Source of the DNA: a virus
Strand: one strand, 5' to 3'
IMG/VR virus record: IMGVR_UViG_3300031857_000322
Location: 1-48,353 of that record
Length of the DNA: 48,353 nucleotides
Below are positions 24,493 through 32,571 of this stretch, piece by piece. How positions within the stretch are numbered: position 1 is the stretch's first letter; each line of letters starts with the position of its first letter. Position numbers and translations under genes: made by a program. The notes below the pieces were generated by a model. It was not told where the DNA came from. It made no database searches and saw nothing but the letters and a program-made list of their open reading frames with translations.

Positions 24493-25272
24493 TTAATAGA
24501 AACCGCCTTGTGCGTAAACGTGTGCGCCTGGGGTATAACCAGAAACGTTGGGACCGTCCGCAAATACACCAACATAAATACGGTCGCCACGCTCTAAGTA
24601 AATACCACGGTTACGAAGAGGCACACCGTTAGCCAGATCAGTAGTATTACCTGCGGCCACAGTTGGAGCAGTTAGTTGTGGCATTACATCTGAACAATCA
24701 ACACGTTGAGTGTTGGCTGGCACTTGTTTAGCGAATAAAAGTCTGTAATCTCCAGACGCAGGGATGGGGGTTGTGGTACCACGGGTGTGATAGAACACGA
24801 AAGTAACTTCTGGCTGATTGCCATAGCTGACACCGTTGTAGTTAAAACCGCTTGAAGTGCCACCTGAATATACCAAGTTAGTATTAATTCCTGTCAGGGT
24901 AGTTGCACCGGTATATGTGTAATAACCAAAACCACTGGCAGAAGGATTGGCGAGAACACCGGTTTGAGATACAAATACTATTTGACCACTGGTCAAAGAA
25001 ATCACAGTGCCAGAAGTGCCGCTTGAGACGACGTAATCAGCATCACGATAATAATCGTTGCGGACAATACTGATCGAATCAATCACGCCACCATTATTAT
25101 TATCTTCCTCCAGGGGCGCATCCATGTCCACCAAGATGGAAGGGGCCTGACCACCCTGCACAAAAATTGTATTGCCGGCCTGATTACCCACGGTTTGAGT
25201 TGTGACACGCACAGAATCAAACAGTGGGCGGTCAATCAGGAGGGGCTGCTTATTCGTAGAAGTGCTGGCCAC
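24493..25272 (-). CDS. Virion surface protein, Gly/Thr-rich beta protein
   Basis: The 259-residue product is rich in Thr, Ser, Gly and Val and almost without Lys, as in exposed beta-structured virion proteins. Repeated strand-loop units such as 'SGTSGTVISLTSGQIVFVS' are visible, and it ends 'YVGVFADGPNVSGYTPGAHV' then 'YAQGGFY'. There is no enzyme motif. It is two bases upstream of the SWIM-motif protein gene in the same run. Confidence 0.65.
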   Translation of the reverse strand: MASTSTNKQPLLIDRPLFDSVRVTTQTVGNQAGNTIFVQGGQAPSILVDMDAPLEEDNNNGGVIDSISIVRNDYYRDADYVVSSGTSGTVISLTSGQIVFVSQTGVLANPSASGFGYYTYTGATTLTGINTNLVYSGGTSSGFNYNGVSYGNQPEVTFVFYHTRGTTTPIPASGDYRLLFAKQVPANTQRVDCSDVMPQLTAPTVAAGNTTDLANGVPLRNRGIYLERGDRIYVGVFADGPNVSGYTPGAHVYAQGGFY

Positions 25273-25308
25273 GTCTTTGCTTTACTTTTTTCTCATTATA
25301 AAGGACTG

Positions 25309-25551
25309 TTATGCCCTTGGTGTTAAACCAAACTCAGTCATGAAAGACATGTAGTCAGTAAACCCTTTTGGATATTTGACAGCTTCATTGAATAAACTTT
25401 CAGGATTCCTCTGAAGATTGAGGAATCGCTGAAAGGATTCACTGTCCATCGTTGTTTCAGTATTAGGAGCAAACCGAAAACGATTAGATCCATACACTGA
25501 ACGATAGTATTCGCCAGGGCTGTACTTATCCGCATAATCAGCGTATGACAT
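25309..25551 (-). CDS. Small virion-type protein
   Basis: The 80-residue product begins on the last base of the upstream gene's stop codon (TGATG). It is rich in Tyr, Arg, Asn and Phe ('EYYRSVYGSNRFRFAPNTET'), with a helical end 'NPESLFNEAVKYPKGFTDYM'. No recognised family. Its position just after the transglycosylase-like gene suggests a linked virion component. Confidence 0.55.
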   Translation of the reverse strand: MSYADYADKYSPGEYYRSVYGSNRFRFAPNTETTMDSESFQRFLNLQRNPESLFNEAVKYPKGFTDYMSFMTEFGLTPRA

Positions 25552-26234
25552 CAGTAAAGGCCTCCAAGTGGACCTAAGCCCATCGTGCCGAACACATCTG
25601 GGACACTAGGGAATGCCCGTTGCATCAAGCCTTCCATCAGACCCGCCTTAACCGTATCCAACAGTGAGGTTGCCTTCCGCTTCCGAAGAGCGGTTGTCAA
25701 CGCCTCTGTTGAAATTTGCGGTTCGATTGCAGGTGCAGGTGCAGGCCTAGATACCGGAGCAGCCGCAACCGGCGTTCCAACAGGAGGTATATCCCCAAGC
25801 ACACGACGTGCGTTGTTATAAAGATCACCTCCTTTGCGGAAACGTGGCAAAGCACCCGAAACAGAAGTTCCAAAAGAATCCTTTTGATTTAAAGAAACAT
25901 TTGGATTTCCACCAAGGACAGTGGCATAAGCACGACCAATACCCATGCCAGGCCGGTAGCCACGGTCTTCAAAATAACGGAGAACAGCAGGCATCTGACC
26001 AGCTCTGGTCTGTGGACCTGAGATGCCATACATCTGTTGCTCATTCTGTCCAAATTGAATTAGGCCTTTGTGGCGTCCACCAGCACCCCCAACAATATTG
26101 GGGTCCATATTGGCGCCAGACTCCAAAGATAGGAAGGCACCAAACTCATAGGGGTCCAGGCCAAGTTTCCTAGCGCCTTGGATAATTGCCATGCGTTCTT
26201 CTTGTGGAAGAATACCAACGCGTGCGGGAGCCAT
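25551..26234 (-). CDS. Virion-associated lytic-transglycosylase-like protein
   Basis: From the ATG at 26234 the product is 227 residues. 'GLDPYEFGAFLSLESGANMD' (25-44) with candidate Glu38 and 'GGRHKGLIQFGQNEQQMYGI' (52-71) matches the SLT/goose-lysozyme-like pattern 'ES.G.d...(G)...GliQf'. The rest is a Pro/Ala-rich linker ('PVAAAPVSRPAPAPAIEP') and a helical tail. Such enzymes open peptidoglycan during entry. The start lies two bases from the upstream stop, so it is translationally coupled to the Gly/Ala-rich gene before it. Confidence 0.7.
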   Translation of the reverse strand: MAPARVGILPQEERMAIIQGARKLGLDPYEFGAFLSLESGANMDPNIVGGAGGRHKGLIQFGQNEQQMYGISGPQTRAGQMPAVLRYFEDRGYRPGMGIGRAYATVLGGNPNVSLNQKDSFGTSVSGALPRFRKGGDLYNNARRVLGDIPPVGTPVAAAPVSRPAPAPAIEPQISTEALTTALRKRKATSLLDTVKAGLMEGLMQRAFPSVPDVFGTMGLGPLGGLY

Positions 26235-26236
26235 CT

Positions 26237-27688
26237 TTACCGGTTCCTCCCTTTCAGGCGTTGTAGTTCGCGGTAAGCAAGACCGGGATTCGCTTGAGCC
26301 CATTGCATCAGGGCTTCTGGTTGCATCCCCATAGCACCACCAAGATCCTTCAGCTGGCGCTGTAGCTCTCCAGTCTGTTCCATACTCCTACCCAGTTGCT
26401 GCTGGCCCGCATAGAAGGAAGGAAGGGAGACACCTGCAGGAGCAGCGTACTGCTGAGCAGCATTAAGTACTTCTTGAGAGAGTTGGCGTTGTTGGACATT
26501 TTGACGTTGTGCGGGAACACCGGCCCCAGTAGACATGCCAGCCCCGCCATAGGTAGGGCCACCTGCAAATGATCCACCAATGGGAACATCTGAGGCAATG
26601 GGTGTCTGTTGTCCGGCTTGTGCTCCAGAACTACTTACACCCGGAGGTGGCGGCAGAGGAGGAGCAGGAGGCGGTGGAGAACCACCACCGCCAAAAGATT
26701 GGCTTGCAGGAATAAATATATTATCAGGAGGATTTAACGCTCTGCCTGTTTTGTAATCATAAGTAATCCCATTAACTGTATAGTTTTGACCAATATCTCT
26801 TAGAGCATTGGATTGACGAATAAGCTCAGATTCATCTTTTGGTCCTGCCGGGGTTGCACCAAATATAGTTGTGACGCCAAGTTTAGGAATTACTCCGCCG
26901 GGTGTATAAGCAAAAAGCTCGGCATTGCCTCTATTAACATCATTTTCAGGAAAGAAAGCAGAAATTGCACCGCCCGCAAGATATGCTCCTGCATTAAGAG
27001 GGTTTAAAGGATTAAAAAGCTTACCTGTTTTTCCCAATAAAGTTGTGGGTGTTCTGGTTGCTAATGGGTTCAAAGCCGTAGGGCCAATCCCTTGAAGATT
27101 CCTCATCAGGCTGCCCACCTGACCAAAGTTGATCCCACCACCACCGGCTAAAGTACGCGCAGCCTTCTCAGATGTTCCACCAAATTGCTTTAGGAACTCA
27201 CGACGCAAAGCGGGATCTCTAGCAAACTGACCACCCGTTTGAATTGCGGTTTGCAGAGGGCTAGTAACTACAGCTTGTCCAGTGCGAATAACATCTCCGA
27301 TAACAGGAGCTTTTAATGCACCGGTTGCGTACTGTTGCGCACCACGCGCCAGCTGTGGGACAGCACCTGCAGCTTCTTGGATAGCACGGTTAACCATCCC
27401 TGCCTGAGCAGAACGCTGAATACCGGCTGGCATACCAGCCACGTCGCTAATTAACCCTGTAAAACGTGCGGGAATATTACCAAAGTTGGGGCCGGCAAAC
27501 TGACCGGGTAGTCCACGCTGGAGCACATTTTCAGCTTTGGATGCCAGTGCGCGATACGTTTGCGGATTGGTGACAGTATCAGCAACCTGTCTAACAGCTT
27601 GAGGTGCTGCTTTGGCACCAAAACCTTTTACTGCGCGAAGAGCGGCTGGAGCGCTTCGCATGAACATCTGCAGGAATGTATTACCCAT
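26237..27688 (-). CDS. Ala/Gly-rich internal virion protein
   Basis: The ATG at 27688 overlaps the upstream stop by one base (TAATG) and gives 483 residues; a TTG three codons earlier is the alternative. The N-terminal half is amphipathic and Ala-rich ('APAALRAVKGFGAKAAP'), with a long hydrophobic stretch near residue 225 ('LNAGAYLAGGAISAFF'). A proline hinge 'PPPPAPPLPPPPG' lies near residue 340, and the end is Gln/Ala-rich. It looks like an ejected or membrane-inserting virion protein rather than an enzyme. Together with 41103, 42001 and 42948 it forms a class of similar composition. Confidence 0.6.
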   Translation of the reverse strand: MGNTFLQMFMRSAPAALRAVKGFGAKAAPQAVRQVADTVTNPQTYRALASKAENVLQRGLPGQFAGPNFGNIPARFTGLISDVAGMPAGIQRSAQAGMVNRAIQEAAGAVPQLARGAQQYATGALKAPVIGDVIRTGQAVVTSPLQTAIQTGGQFARDPALRREFLKQFGGTSEKAARTLAGGGGINFGQVGSLMRNLQGIGPTALNPLATRTPTTLLGKTGKLFNPLNPLNAGAYLAGGAISAFFPENDVNRGNAELFAYTPGGVIPKLGVTTIFGATPAGPKDESELIRQSNALRDIGQNYTVNGITYDYKTGRALNPPDNIFIPASQSFGGGGSPPPPAPPLPPPPGVSSSGAQAGQQTPIASDVPIGGSFAGGPTYGGAGMSTGAGVPAQRQNVQQRQLSQEVLNAAQQYAAPAGVSLPSFYAGQQQLGRSMEQTGELQRQLKDLGGAMGMQPEALMQWAQANPGLAYRELQRLKGRNR

Positions 27689-28149
27689 TAGCGCCAAACC
27701 TCATGAAGATAAATACGAGAACCCACTGCAGTATCAGCTGGCCCAGGTAAAGCCTGAATAAACTCTGCACCTGATCGTTCATAACGATATCGTGCCTGAA
27801 AAGGATCCTTGTAGTTTGGAACGTACAAGATATTTGCTAAACGATTAGTTTCGTAGAGATAAATTTCATCCCAAACTTTAAGAGCTTCTTTGGCGTTGCT
27901 AGAACGAATTGTACGATCAACGTCGCCAATGATGCTTTCTAACCGAGTAGAAGGAGAAGTTGCGACTTCTGTTTTCTTTTCAGCCGTATCACAACGGCCG
28001 ATTTGAATAACAATTTTGTCATAGAAATATGAATCTGGTACGGTATTCATGGCTTCTTCCAAACGGGCGTAGTCCCCCGCTGGCACGGAAACCGTGAAAT
28101 AGCCCAGGTGATACCTGACCCTACTTTTGTCAAAGTCAGATAACTGCAC
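27688..28149 (-). CDS. Probable virion protein, neck or tail-completion candidate
   Basis: The 153-residue protein has an alpha/beta look: 'VRYHLGYFTVSVPAGDYARL', 'YFYDKIVIQIGRCD', then a helical end with 'RYRYERSGAEFIQ'. Size and place, between coat genes and internal proteins, would suit a connector or tail-completion protein; there is no motif strong enough to say which. Stop and next start share one base. Confidence 0.55.
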   Translation of the reverse strand: MQLSDFDKSRVRYHLGYFTVSVPAGDYARLEEAMNTVPDSYFYDKIVIQIGRCDTAEKKTEVATSPSTRLESIIGDVDRTIRSSNAKEALKVWDEIYLYETNRLANILYVPNYKDPFQARYRYERSGAEFIQALPGPADTAVGSRIYLHEVWR

Positions 28150-28192
28150 TTCTAACTTCCAGTATCAATTAATTATAGTTCTAGAAAATCAA

Positions 28193-28954
28193 TCATAATC
28201 CAAAAAATTGACTTGTCGCATACTGTTGACCCTGAAGGTAAGGGTCGGAACCCGTGAACTGAGAAAGAAAGTTTCTAGGTGTTAATGCTTGCTGAAGTGC
28301 ACCACCAATCAATCCTTCCTTCAGCTGCTCCATCAGGGGCTTAGGTTTTTCTTTTTCGCCAATCACATTGATGAGTGCATCAATCAGTTTGCCTTGTTGC
28401 GTTTGGTTTTCAATTTGATTCTGGACATACGCTTGAGCCCAGACCTCTGGCGTAACGTCAGTTGTGGTTCCTGTTGCGCTTGTAGCGGCCTCGTTGCGCC
28501 GTGTAGTAGCCGCCTGGGGCAACTCACTTAAATGGAACGTTTGTAGCTCGTAGGGGCCAGTACGTAATGCAGATACATTACCTGCAGTGCCTTGGCCTGA
28601 ATGTGTTGAAACAGATCCCTGACCAAGAAAGCGAAGTGCAGTTCCTTCCGGAAAGCCGTAATCTTCACCTTTATGATCTGTAGAAGCGCCAGGAGAAGGA
28701 GCAGTCCTTAATCCCATGGGACTGGTGATTGTTGCAGCTGGATTTAAACGGAACCCCTGGGACTCAGGGCTATAAAGTTGCTGCCAGTTCTCTTGGTTAG
28801 GTAAACGAAACTGAAGAAACTGTCCAATATCTTTACGAGCTTTAGAAAGAGGAAAACGTTTCCCATCCTTCATGACTTCCCAATGAGCATGAGGGCCAGT
28901 GGACGTACCTCCAGTGGCACCAACTTTGCCCAAGAATAACGCTGGCCCTGCCAT
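28193..28954 (-). CDS. M23-like peptidase with permuted motif order
   Basis: The 253-residue protein carries zinc-peptidase M23 signatures in unusual order. The usual last motif, 'GGTSTGPHAHWEV' (15-27, His22 and His24), comes first. The usual first motif, 'ITSPMGLRTAP' (76-86) with 'STDHKGEDYG' (91-100, His94 and Asp98), comes after it, then 'TFHLSEL' (139-145, the usual Y-x-H-L). Either the domain is circularly permuted or two tandem domains have lost opposite halves. The second half is helical and Gln-rich. Likely a virion peptidoglycan hydrolase for entry. It is preceded by a terminator. Confidence 0.7.
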   Translation of the reverse strand: MAGPALFLGKVGATGGTSTGPHAHWEVMKDGKRFPLSKARKDIGQFLQFRLPNQENWQQLYSPESQGFRLNPAATITSPMGLRTAPSPGASTDHKGEDYGFPEGTALRFLGQGSVSTHSGQGTAGNVSALRTGPYELQTFHLSELPQAATTRRNEAATSATGTTTDVTPEVWAQAYVQNQIENQTQQGKLIDALINVIGEKEKPKPLMEQLKEGLIGGALQQALTPRNFLSQFTGSDPYLQGQQYATSQFFGL

Positions 28955-28979
28955 CTCTTTTTCTTTTTATTTTAAAACT

Positions 28980-29006
28980 AAAAAACCCCCCAGTTTCCCA
29001 GGGGGT
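28980..29006 (-). terminator. Rho-independent terminator, minus strand
   Basis: Read on the minus strand, ACCCCCTGG pairs with CTGGGGGGT-side bases (two wobble pairs) around a GAAA loop, and six T's follow. It lies between the helix-hairpin-helix gene and the M23 gene, so transcription from the capsid side may be partly stopped here. Confidence 0.8.
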
Positions 29007-29028
29007 AGAAATTGTGCGTTAGAAAAAG

Positions 29029-29457
29029 TTACACACGAATTAAATTAGCTGCCAGGACGGCATCCCAGTCAACACGTTTGATCTGCCTGAGCTGCTCTAA
29101 GTTGTTGAACCTTTCACCCGATAAGGACATTTGAAGGTCTTTAATTTCTCGGGCAGTTTTAAGACCAATGCCTTTAATGTGATCAGCGATCATTTGGGCA
29201 GTGGCACCGTTAATGTTCAACCGTGTTTCCGGAGGAAAAGAACGGGGTTCTTCCTGTGCAGCCTTGTCTTTAACTTGAAGAGTTTTAACCTTTTTTGTTG
29301 CCTCTTCATCGGGCATCAGTTCGGTTTTGTAAGCGGTGTAAAGGAGACCGTCTTGGTCTTCAACCATGAACCAATCACCGTTGTCCCATTCACTTACAAC
29401 CTTTACTCGTGCACCTGTTTTTTTATGCTGATACAGCATTGCGGCAACGGTAGACAT
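29029..29457 (-). CDS. Helix-hairpin-helix protein, ComEA-like C-terminus
   Basis: The 142-residue protein has an SH3-like beta start ('ARVKVVSEWDNGDWFMVED'), a charged linker, and residues 79-142 like the ComEA-type helix-hairpin-helix: 'LNINGATAQMIADHIKGIG' then 'LKTAREIKDLQ'. The Gly-Ile-Gly turn that binds the DNA backbone is present. A non-specific DNA-binding role in the virion or at packaging is likely. The start codon lies right after a 9-bp hairpin that holds its only purine-rich leader sequence. Confidence 0.7.
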   Translation of the reverse strand: MSTVAAMLYQHKKTGARVKVVSEWDNGDWFMVEDQDGLLYTAYKTELMPDEEATKKVKTLQVKDKAAQEEPRSFPPETRLNINGATAQMIADHIKGIGLKTAREIKDLQMSLSGERFNNLEQLRQIKRVDWDAVLAANLIRV

Positions 29458-29480
29458 AGGACCAGAGCATTTCTGGTCCT
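29458..29480 (-). promoter_or_regulatory. Leader hairpin directly before the HhH gene start
   Basis: AGGACCAGA (29458-29466) pairs perfectly with TCTGGTCCT (29472-29480), 5-base loop. On the minus strand the stem ends just before the ATG and holds the only AGGA of the leader. No T-run follows, so it is not a terminator. Confidence 0.6.
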
Positions 29481-29492
29481 AGTTTAACTCAA

Positions 29493-30290
29493 TCAGCTGA
29501 CAGTGCGGCCAAGTAAATAGCCGTCAATATCCTCGTAACCAGGAGCTTCATCCGGTTGGATGTAGCAGACTTCCACAACCAGGTAACCGACACGGCCTGC
29601 GACAGAATCGGCATCTGAAATGTAGATGCCACCCGAAGTACTGGTGTCATTAGCAGCACCCTTAGCAAACACCTTCAGGGTGGTGCCAGTGGTAGCGGCG
29701 TAGTTAAGAGTACCGCCAGACACGCCAGCGGCGCCAGTAGCAGTAAGGAAGGGGTTGGTGCCATATGCAGCACTGCCACCAGCGAAATAAATCTTGGTAG
29801 CGGCGTCACCGGACACAGTAGAAGTCAGGTTGGCCTGAATGGGGCCTTCACCCACGCCAGAAGCAGCAGTAGGACCGCTGGAATCGCGACCAAAGGAGAT
29901 CACGTTACCGGTAGCGGCGAACACACCAGAAGCAACACGGCCATCGCCCCAGCCAGAAGCCACTGAGATCGCGGCGCGATACACATAGGCGGGCAGGGTT
30001 GTGGTGCCAGAGATCACCATTCCGGTGATGTCGGGGCGCGTGTCGTCCTGGCGATAAGGTGAAGGAACGATTACGTTTCCGGTTGCCAGAGGAGAACCAG
30101 AAGTTTGGGTAACCGCGACATAACCGCGTTGTTGGAAGTAACGGTAACCAGGAACAGCCAACACAGAGGTGGGGCCGCCTTTCGAAGCGTTATTAACGCC
30201 GTCGTCGTTGGTATCAATATTCTTGTACCAACCGTTCAGGGGCTCTGCCCAGTTACCTGGGTAGATTTTCTTAGCGGACAAATAGGTCAT
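29493..30290 (-). CDS. Major virion surface/decoration protein candidate
   Basis: The 265-residue protein follows the capsid gene, has a good AGGAAAA ribosome site, and is low in Lys with high Ala/Gly/Thr/Val ('GNVISFGRDSSGPTAASGVG', 'TATGAAGVSGGTLNYAATTG'). It is almost all beta structure. 'VGYLVVEVCYIQPDEAPGYE' near the end looks like a closing strand. The G+C-rich third positions in this gene and the capsid gene suggest high expression. A head decoration or vertex protein is the best guess. Confidence 0.65.
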   Translation of the reverse strand: MTYLSAKKIYPGNWAEPLNGWYKNIDTNDDGVNNASKGGPTSVLAVPGYRYFQQRGYVAVTQTSGSPLATGNVIVPSPYRQDDTRPDITGMVISGTTTLPAYVYRAAISVASGWGDGRVASGVFAATGNVISFGRDSSGPTAASGVGEGPIQANLTSTVSGDAATKIYFAGGSAAYGTNPFLTATGAAGVSGGTLNYAATTGTTLKVFAKGAANDTSTSGGIYISDADSVAGRVGYLVVEVCYIQPDEAPGYEDIDGYLLGRTVS

Positions 30291-30324
30291 TTATTTTTTC
30301 CTATGTTTGTATGTAATTTAATTA

Positions 30325-31488
30325 TCAAACAGTGCCGTCGTCTTGAACGAAGCTGTAGGCGGTGGTCACGAAGTCCTTGTTCAGGATTTCGAAGCCAGCG
30401 TACAGTTGCCAGATCAAGATGATGAAGCGGCTGAAGTCGTCGTTGTTGTTGATCAACACCTGAGCATTCGGGCCACCGATACCAACACCCACAGACTGAG
30501 GACCAAAGAAGAAACCTTGGGCAACTTCCTTGGCGCTGTAGCTAGAGCCAGCGTCGAAAGAAGCCTGGATATTCTTAATCGGGAAGTTGGTTGACTCGAA
30601 GAACTTCACGCCTTCAAACTGGACGCCAGTAGGCATCACGGGCTCACCAGCCAGGAAGTAGCCCTGACCAGCTTGGGGACCCATGTAGAAGCTGGCGTTG
30701 TTAGGCATCATGGGGTTACCCATGTACATGCCTTGGCCAGGGTTGCCGGCGTAACGAGCGATCTCGCGGAAGTCGGGGTCACGACGCAGGTGCATCATGA
30801 AAGTAGGATCGCAAATGCAGCGATACAGACCATCAGAGAAGGTCGGCACGTTGCGCTTACGCAGATCCTTCACCACGTTCAGCAGGTCAGTACGCACCGA
30901 GAACTGCTGGAGGTCAGCGGTGTACTCAGTGCTGCTGTAGGTGATTTGACCAGAAGCATTCTTGGTCTTGCTACCAGGGAAGAAGTAACCACCCTGAGTA
31001 GTAGATGCAGCACCGTTAGCTTCAGCTTTGGAGAGTTCGTCAATGAACACGCGGTCGCGCCAACGACGATAGTCATCGAGCAGCGTCAGGCTACCGATGG
31101 ACTGGTGGAACATGTTAAGGTTCCCGGTGTCCAGCAGCAGACGCTGAGCAGTGATCAGAGTCTCGCGAGCAATCTTGAAGGTGCTGGGCTGGGTCGGATC
31201 ACCCGGGTCTGCAGGGCCAGTGTATTCCTTAAGCACCACCAGGACTTTCTCCTTGGTGATGTTACGGCTGTTAGCAGTACCAATAGTCTGGTCGGACACG
31301 CGCTCACGGCTGTCCTTGGTACCAGGGGTACCCCAGAACTTATAGCGGTCTAACTGAACGGTTTGACCAGGCTGACGAGTGAAGTCATGAACGACCACAG
31401 GCTCGACTGCCATTTCTGCAATGTAGGCAGGATGGGGACGGTAAAGTTCCGCACCCAAGATTTTTGGAAAATCGTTATCAATGAACAC
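30325..31488 (-). CDS. Major capsid protein, N4-gp56-like
   Basis: The 387-residue protein begins with GTG after GGAGG. It is placed directly after the scaffold gene and before the surface-protein gene. 'GLYRCICDPTFMMHLRRDPD' and 'FREIARYAGNPGQG', later 'GVKFFESTNFP', and the end 'FSRFIILIWQLYAGFEIL' with 'NKDFVTTAYSF' follow the layout of the N4-gp56 capsid family (HK97-like fold). The length suits that family. No delta-domain processing site is obvious. The third codon positions are the most G/C-rich of the window, as expected for the most abundant virion protein. Confidence 0.8.
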   Translation of the reverse strand: MFIDNDFPKILGAELYRPHPAYIAEMAVEPVVVHDFTRQPGQTVQLDRYKFWGTPGTKDSRERVSDQTIGTANSRNITKEKVLVVLKEYTGPADPGDPTQPSTFKIARETLITAQRLLLDTGNLNMFHQSIGSLTLLDDYRRWRDRVFIDELSKAEANGAASTTQGGYFFPGSKTKNASGQITYSSTEYTADLQQFSVRTDLLNVVKDLRKRNVPTFSDGLYRCICDPTFMMHLRRDPDFREIARYAGNPGQGMYMGNPMMPNNASFYMGPQAGQGYFLAGEPVMPTGVQFEGVKFFESTNFPIKNIQASFDAGSSYSAKEVAQGFFFGPQSVGVGIGGPNAQVLINNNDDFSRFIILIWQLYAGFEILNKDFVTTAYSFVQDDGTV

Positions 31489-31577
31489 TTTTTGTTATCC
31501 TCCAGAGTCTCAGGAAGGTAGGTTATCGGGTGAAAGATTTAGACATTTATATGTCTTATCTAACACAAATTTTAGCA

Positions 31578-31602
31578 GTCGGTAATTTATTCAATTACCG
31601 AC
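31578..31602 (-). promoter_or_regulatory. Strong hairpin between scaffold and capsid genes
   Basis: GTCGGTAAT (31578-31586) and ATTACCGAC (31594-31602) form a perfect 9-bp stem with 7-base loop, not followed by a T-run on either strand. A second small inverted repeat AGACAT/ATGTCT lies at 31541-31556. Position fits a processing or mRNA-stabilising element, or the edge of a capsid promoter. Confidence 0.5.
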
Positions 31603-31608
31603 AAACTA

Positions 31609-32571
31609 TCACTCCATTACGAATAATTTATTCGCAACAACTTGGGGCTGAGCGTGATTCAGAACACGCCAGGCATTCTGGGGATCACGAGCCAGGGTTT
31701 CGTTAAAATCTCCCCAGAAATTACCGGGTTGCTGAGGAGCAGCAGCAGCCGGAGGAGCGGGCATGAAACCCAGTTCAGGTTGTTGAATCTGCTGGGTGGG
31801 ATAACCAGGGGTTTCCAATTGGGCCTCGCTTTCGTACACAGGATAAGGACCTTCCGGACCAAAGAACTTCAGCGTGTAATCGCTGAGCACGTCAGGGTTG
31901 GTCAGAATTTCGTTATAAGCGAGGTTCTCTTGGTGCTCGTTTACAGAAAATTCAGCGTAACCCTTGACCGCCTCACTTGCGCGGTTTCCCCATGCGACGG
32001 CGCTGTCCAGCATTGTTTCCAGCTGGAGTGCGTAGTTGTTCAGGATTGACGGGGCCTCGATCCCGAACGCGTCCATCACCTGGCGGGACTCCTGGCTCAT
32101 TCCCACCAGGTCCGCGATTGCCTCCAATGATGGAGTCGAGGAGGTTTGGGAAGAGCTGGGCGAGTATGCCTGGCTGGGATATGAGGTCGGCGGAGCCGAT
32201 TGTGGCGTAGCTTGGGGGCTGGTCAACCCGTAGTTTGCCGGGGTATAGGTCGTCGGTGCCGACTGTTGACCCTGGAACGGGGATTGAACTGGTGCGCTCA
32301 GAAGGTTCACCACCTTGTTGAACGCCGATTCCCACGGACTCGAGATTGATTCCGCCGTCTGGACCGAGGGGGATTGGGGGGCGTACTGAGACGGCGCGAA
32401 TTGGTAATTGGGGCTCGCCTGGGGCACTGCTTGGGGGTAACTGGTACCCACCTGATAAGCCACTGGAGCCGCCTGCACCTGAGGTGCTGCCACCACGTAG
32501 CTGCTTGGAGCTACCGCTACGGGCGACGGTTGGCTCGTCTGTGGGATCGATTGGACGGTAGCGTCCTGCAT
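31609..32571 (-). CDS. Scaffold protein candidate, starting inside the portal gene
   Basis: The 320-residue protein lies immediately before the capsid gene, the usual place for a scaffold. The first about 140 residues are Pro/Gln/Ser/Ala-rich and unstructured ('PSPVAVAPSSYVVAAPQVQ'), then a helical core ('SLEAIADLVGMSQESRQVMD', 'LQLETMLDSAVAWGNRASEA') and a C-terminal helix 'TLARDPQNAWRVLNHAQ', a typical capsid-binding end. A perfect AAAGGAG lies 7 bases before the ATG, which supports this start even though the first 599 bases also encode the portal end in another frame. Confidence 0.75.
   Translation of the reverse strand: MQDATVQSIPQTSQPSPVAVAPSSYVVAAPQVQAAPVAYQVGTSYPQAVPQASPNYQFAPSQYAPQSPSVQTAESISSPWESAFNKVVNLLSAPVQSPFQGQQSAPTTYTPANYGLTSPQATPQSAPPTSYPSQAYSPSSSQTSSTPSLEAIADLVGMSQESRQVMDAFGIEAPSILNNYALQLETMLDSAVAWGNRASEAVKGYAEFSVNEHQENLAYNEILTNPDVLSDYTLKFFGPEGPYPVYESEAQLETPGYPTQQIQQPELGFMPAPPAAAAPQQPGNFWGDFNETLARDPQNAWRVLNHAQPQVVANKLFVME

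Noticed and set aside
30673-31353. 226-residue plus-strand frame opposite the capsid gene
   Set aside because: It lies fully antisense to the highly biased capsid codons, which create open frames on the other strand; no start signal or family match.
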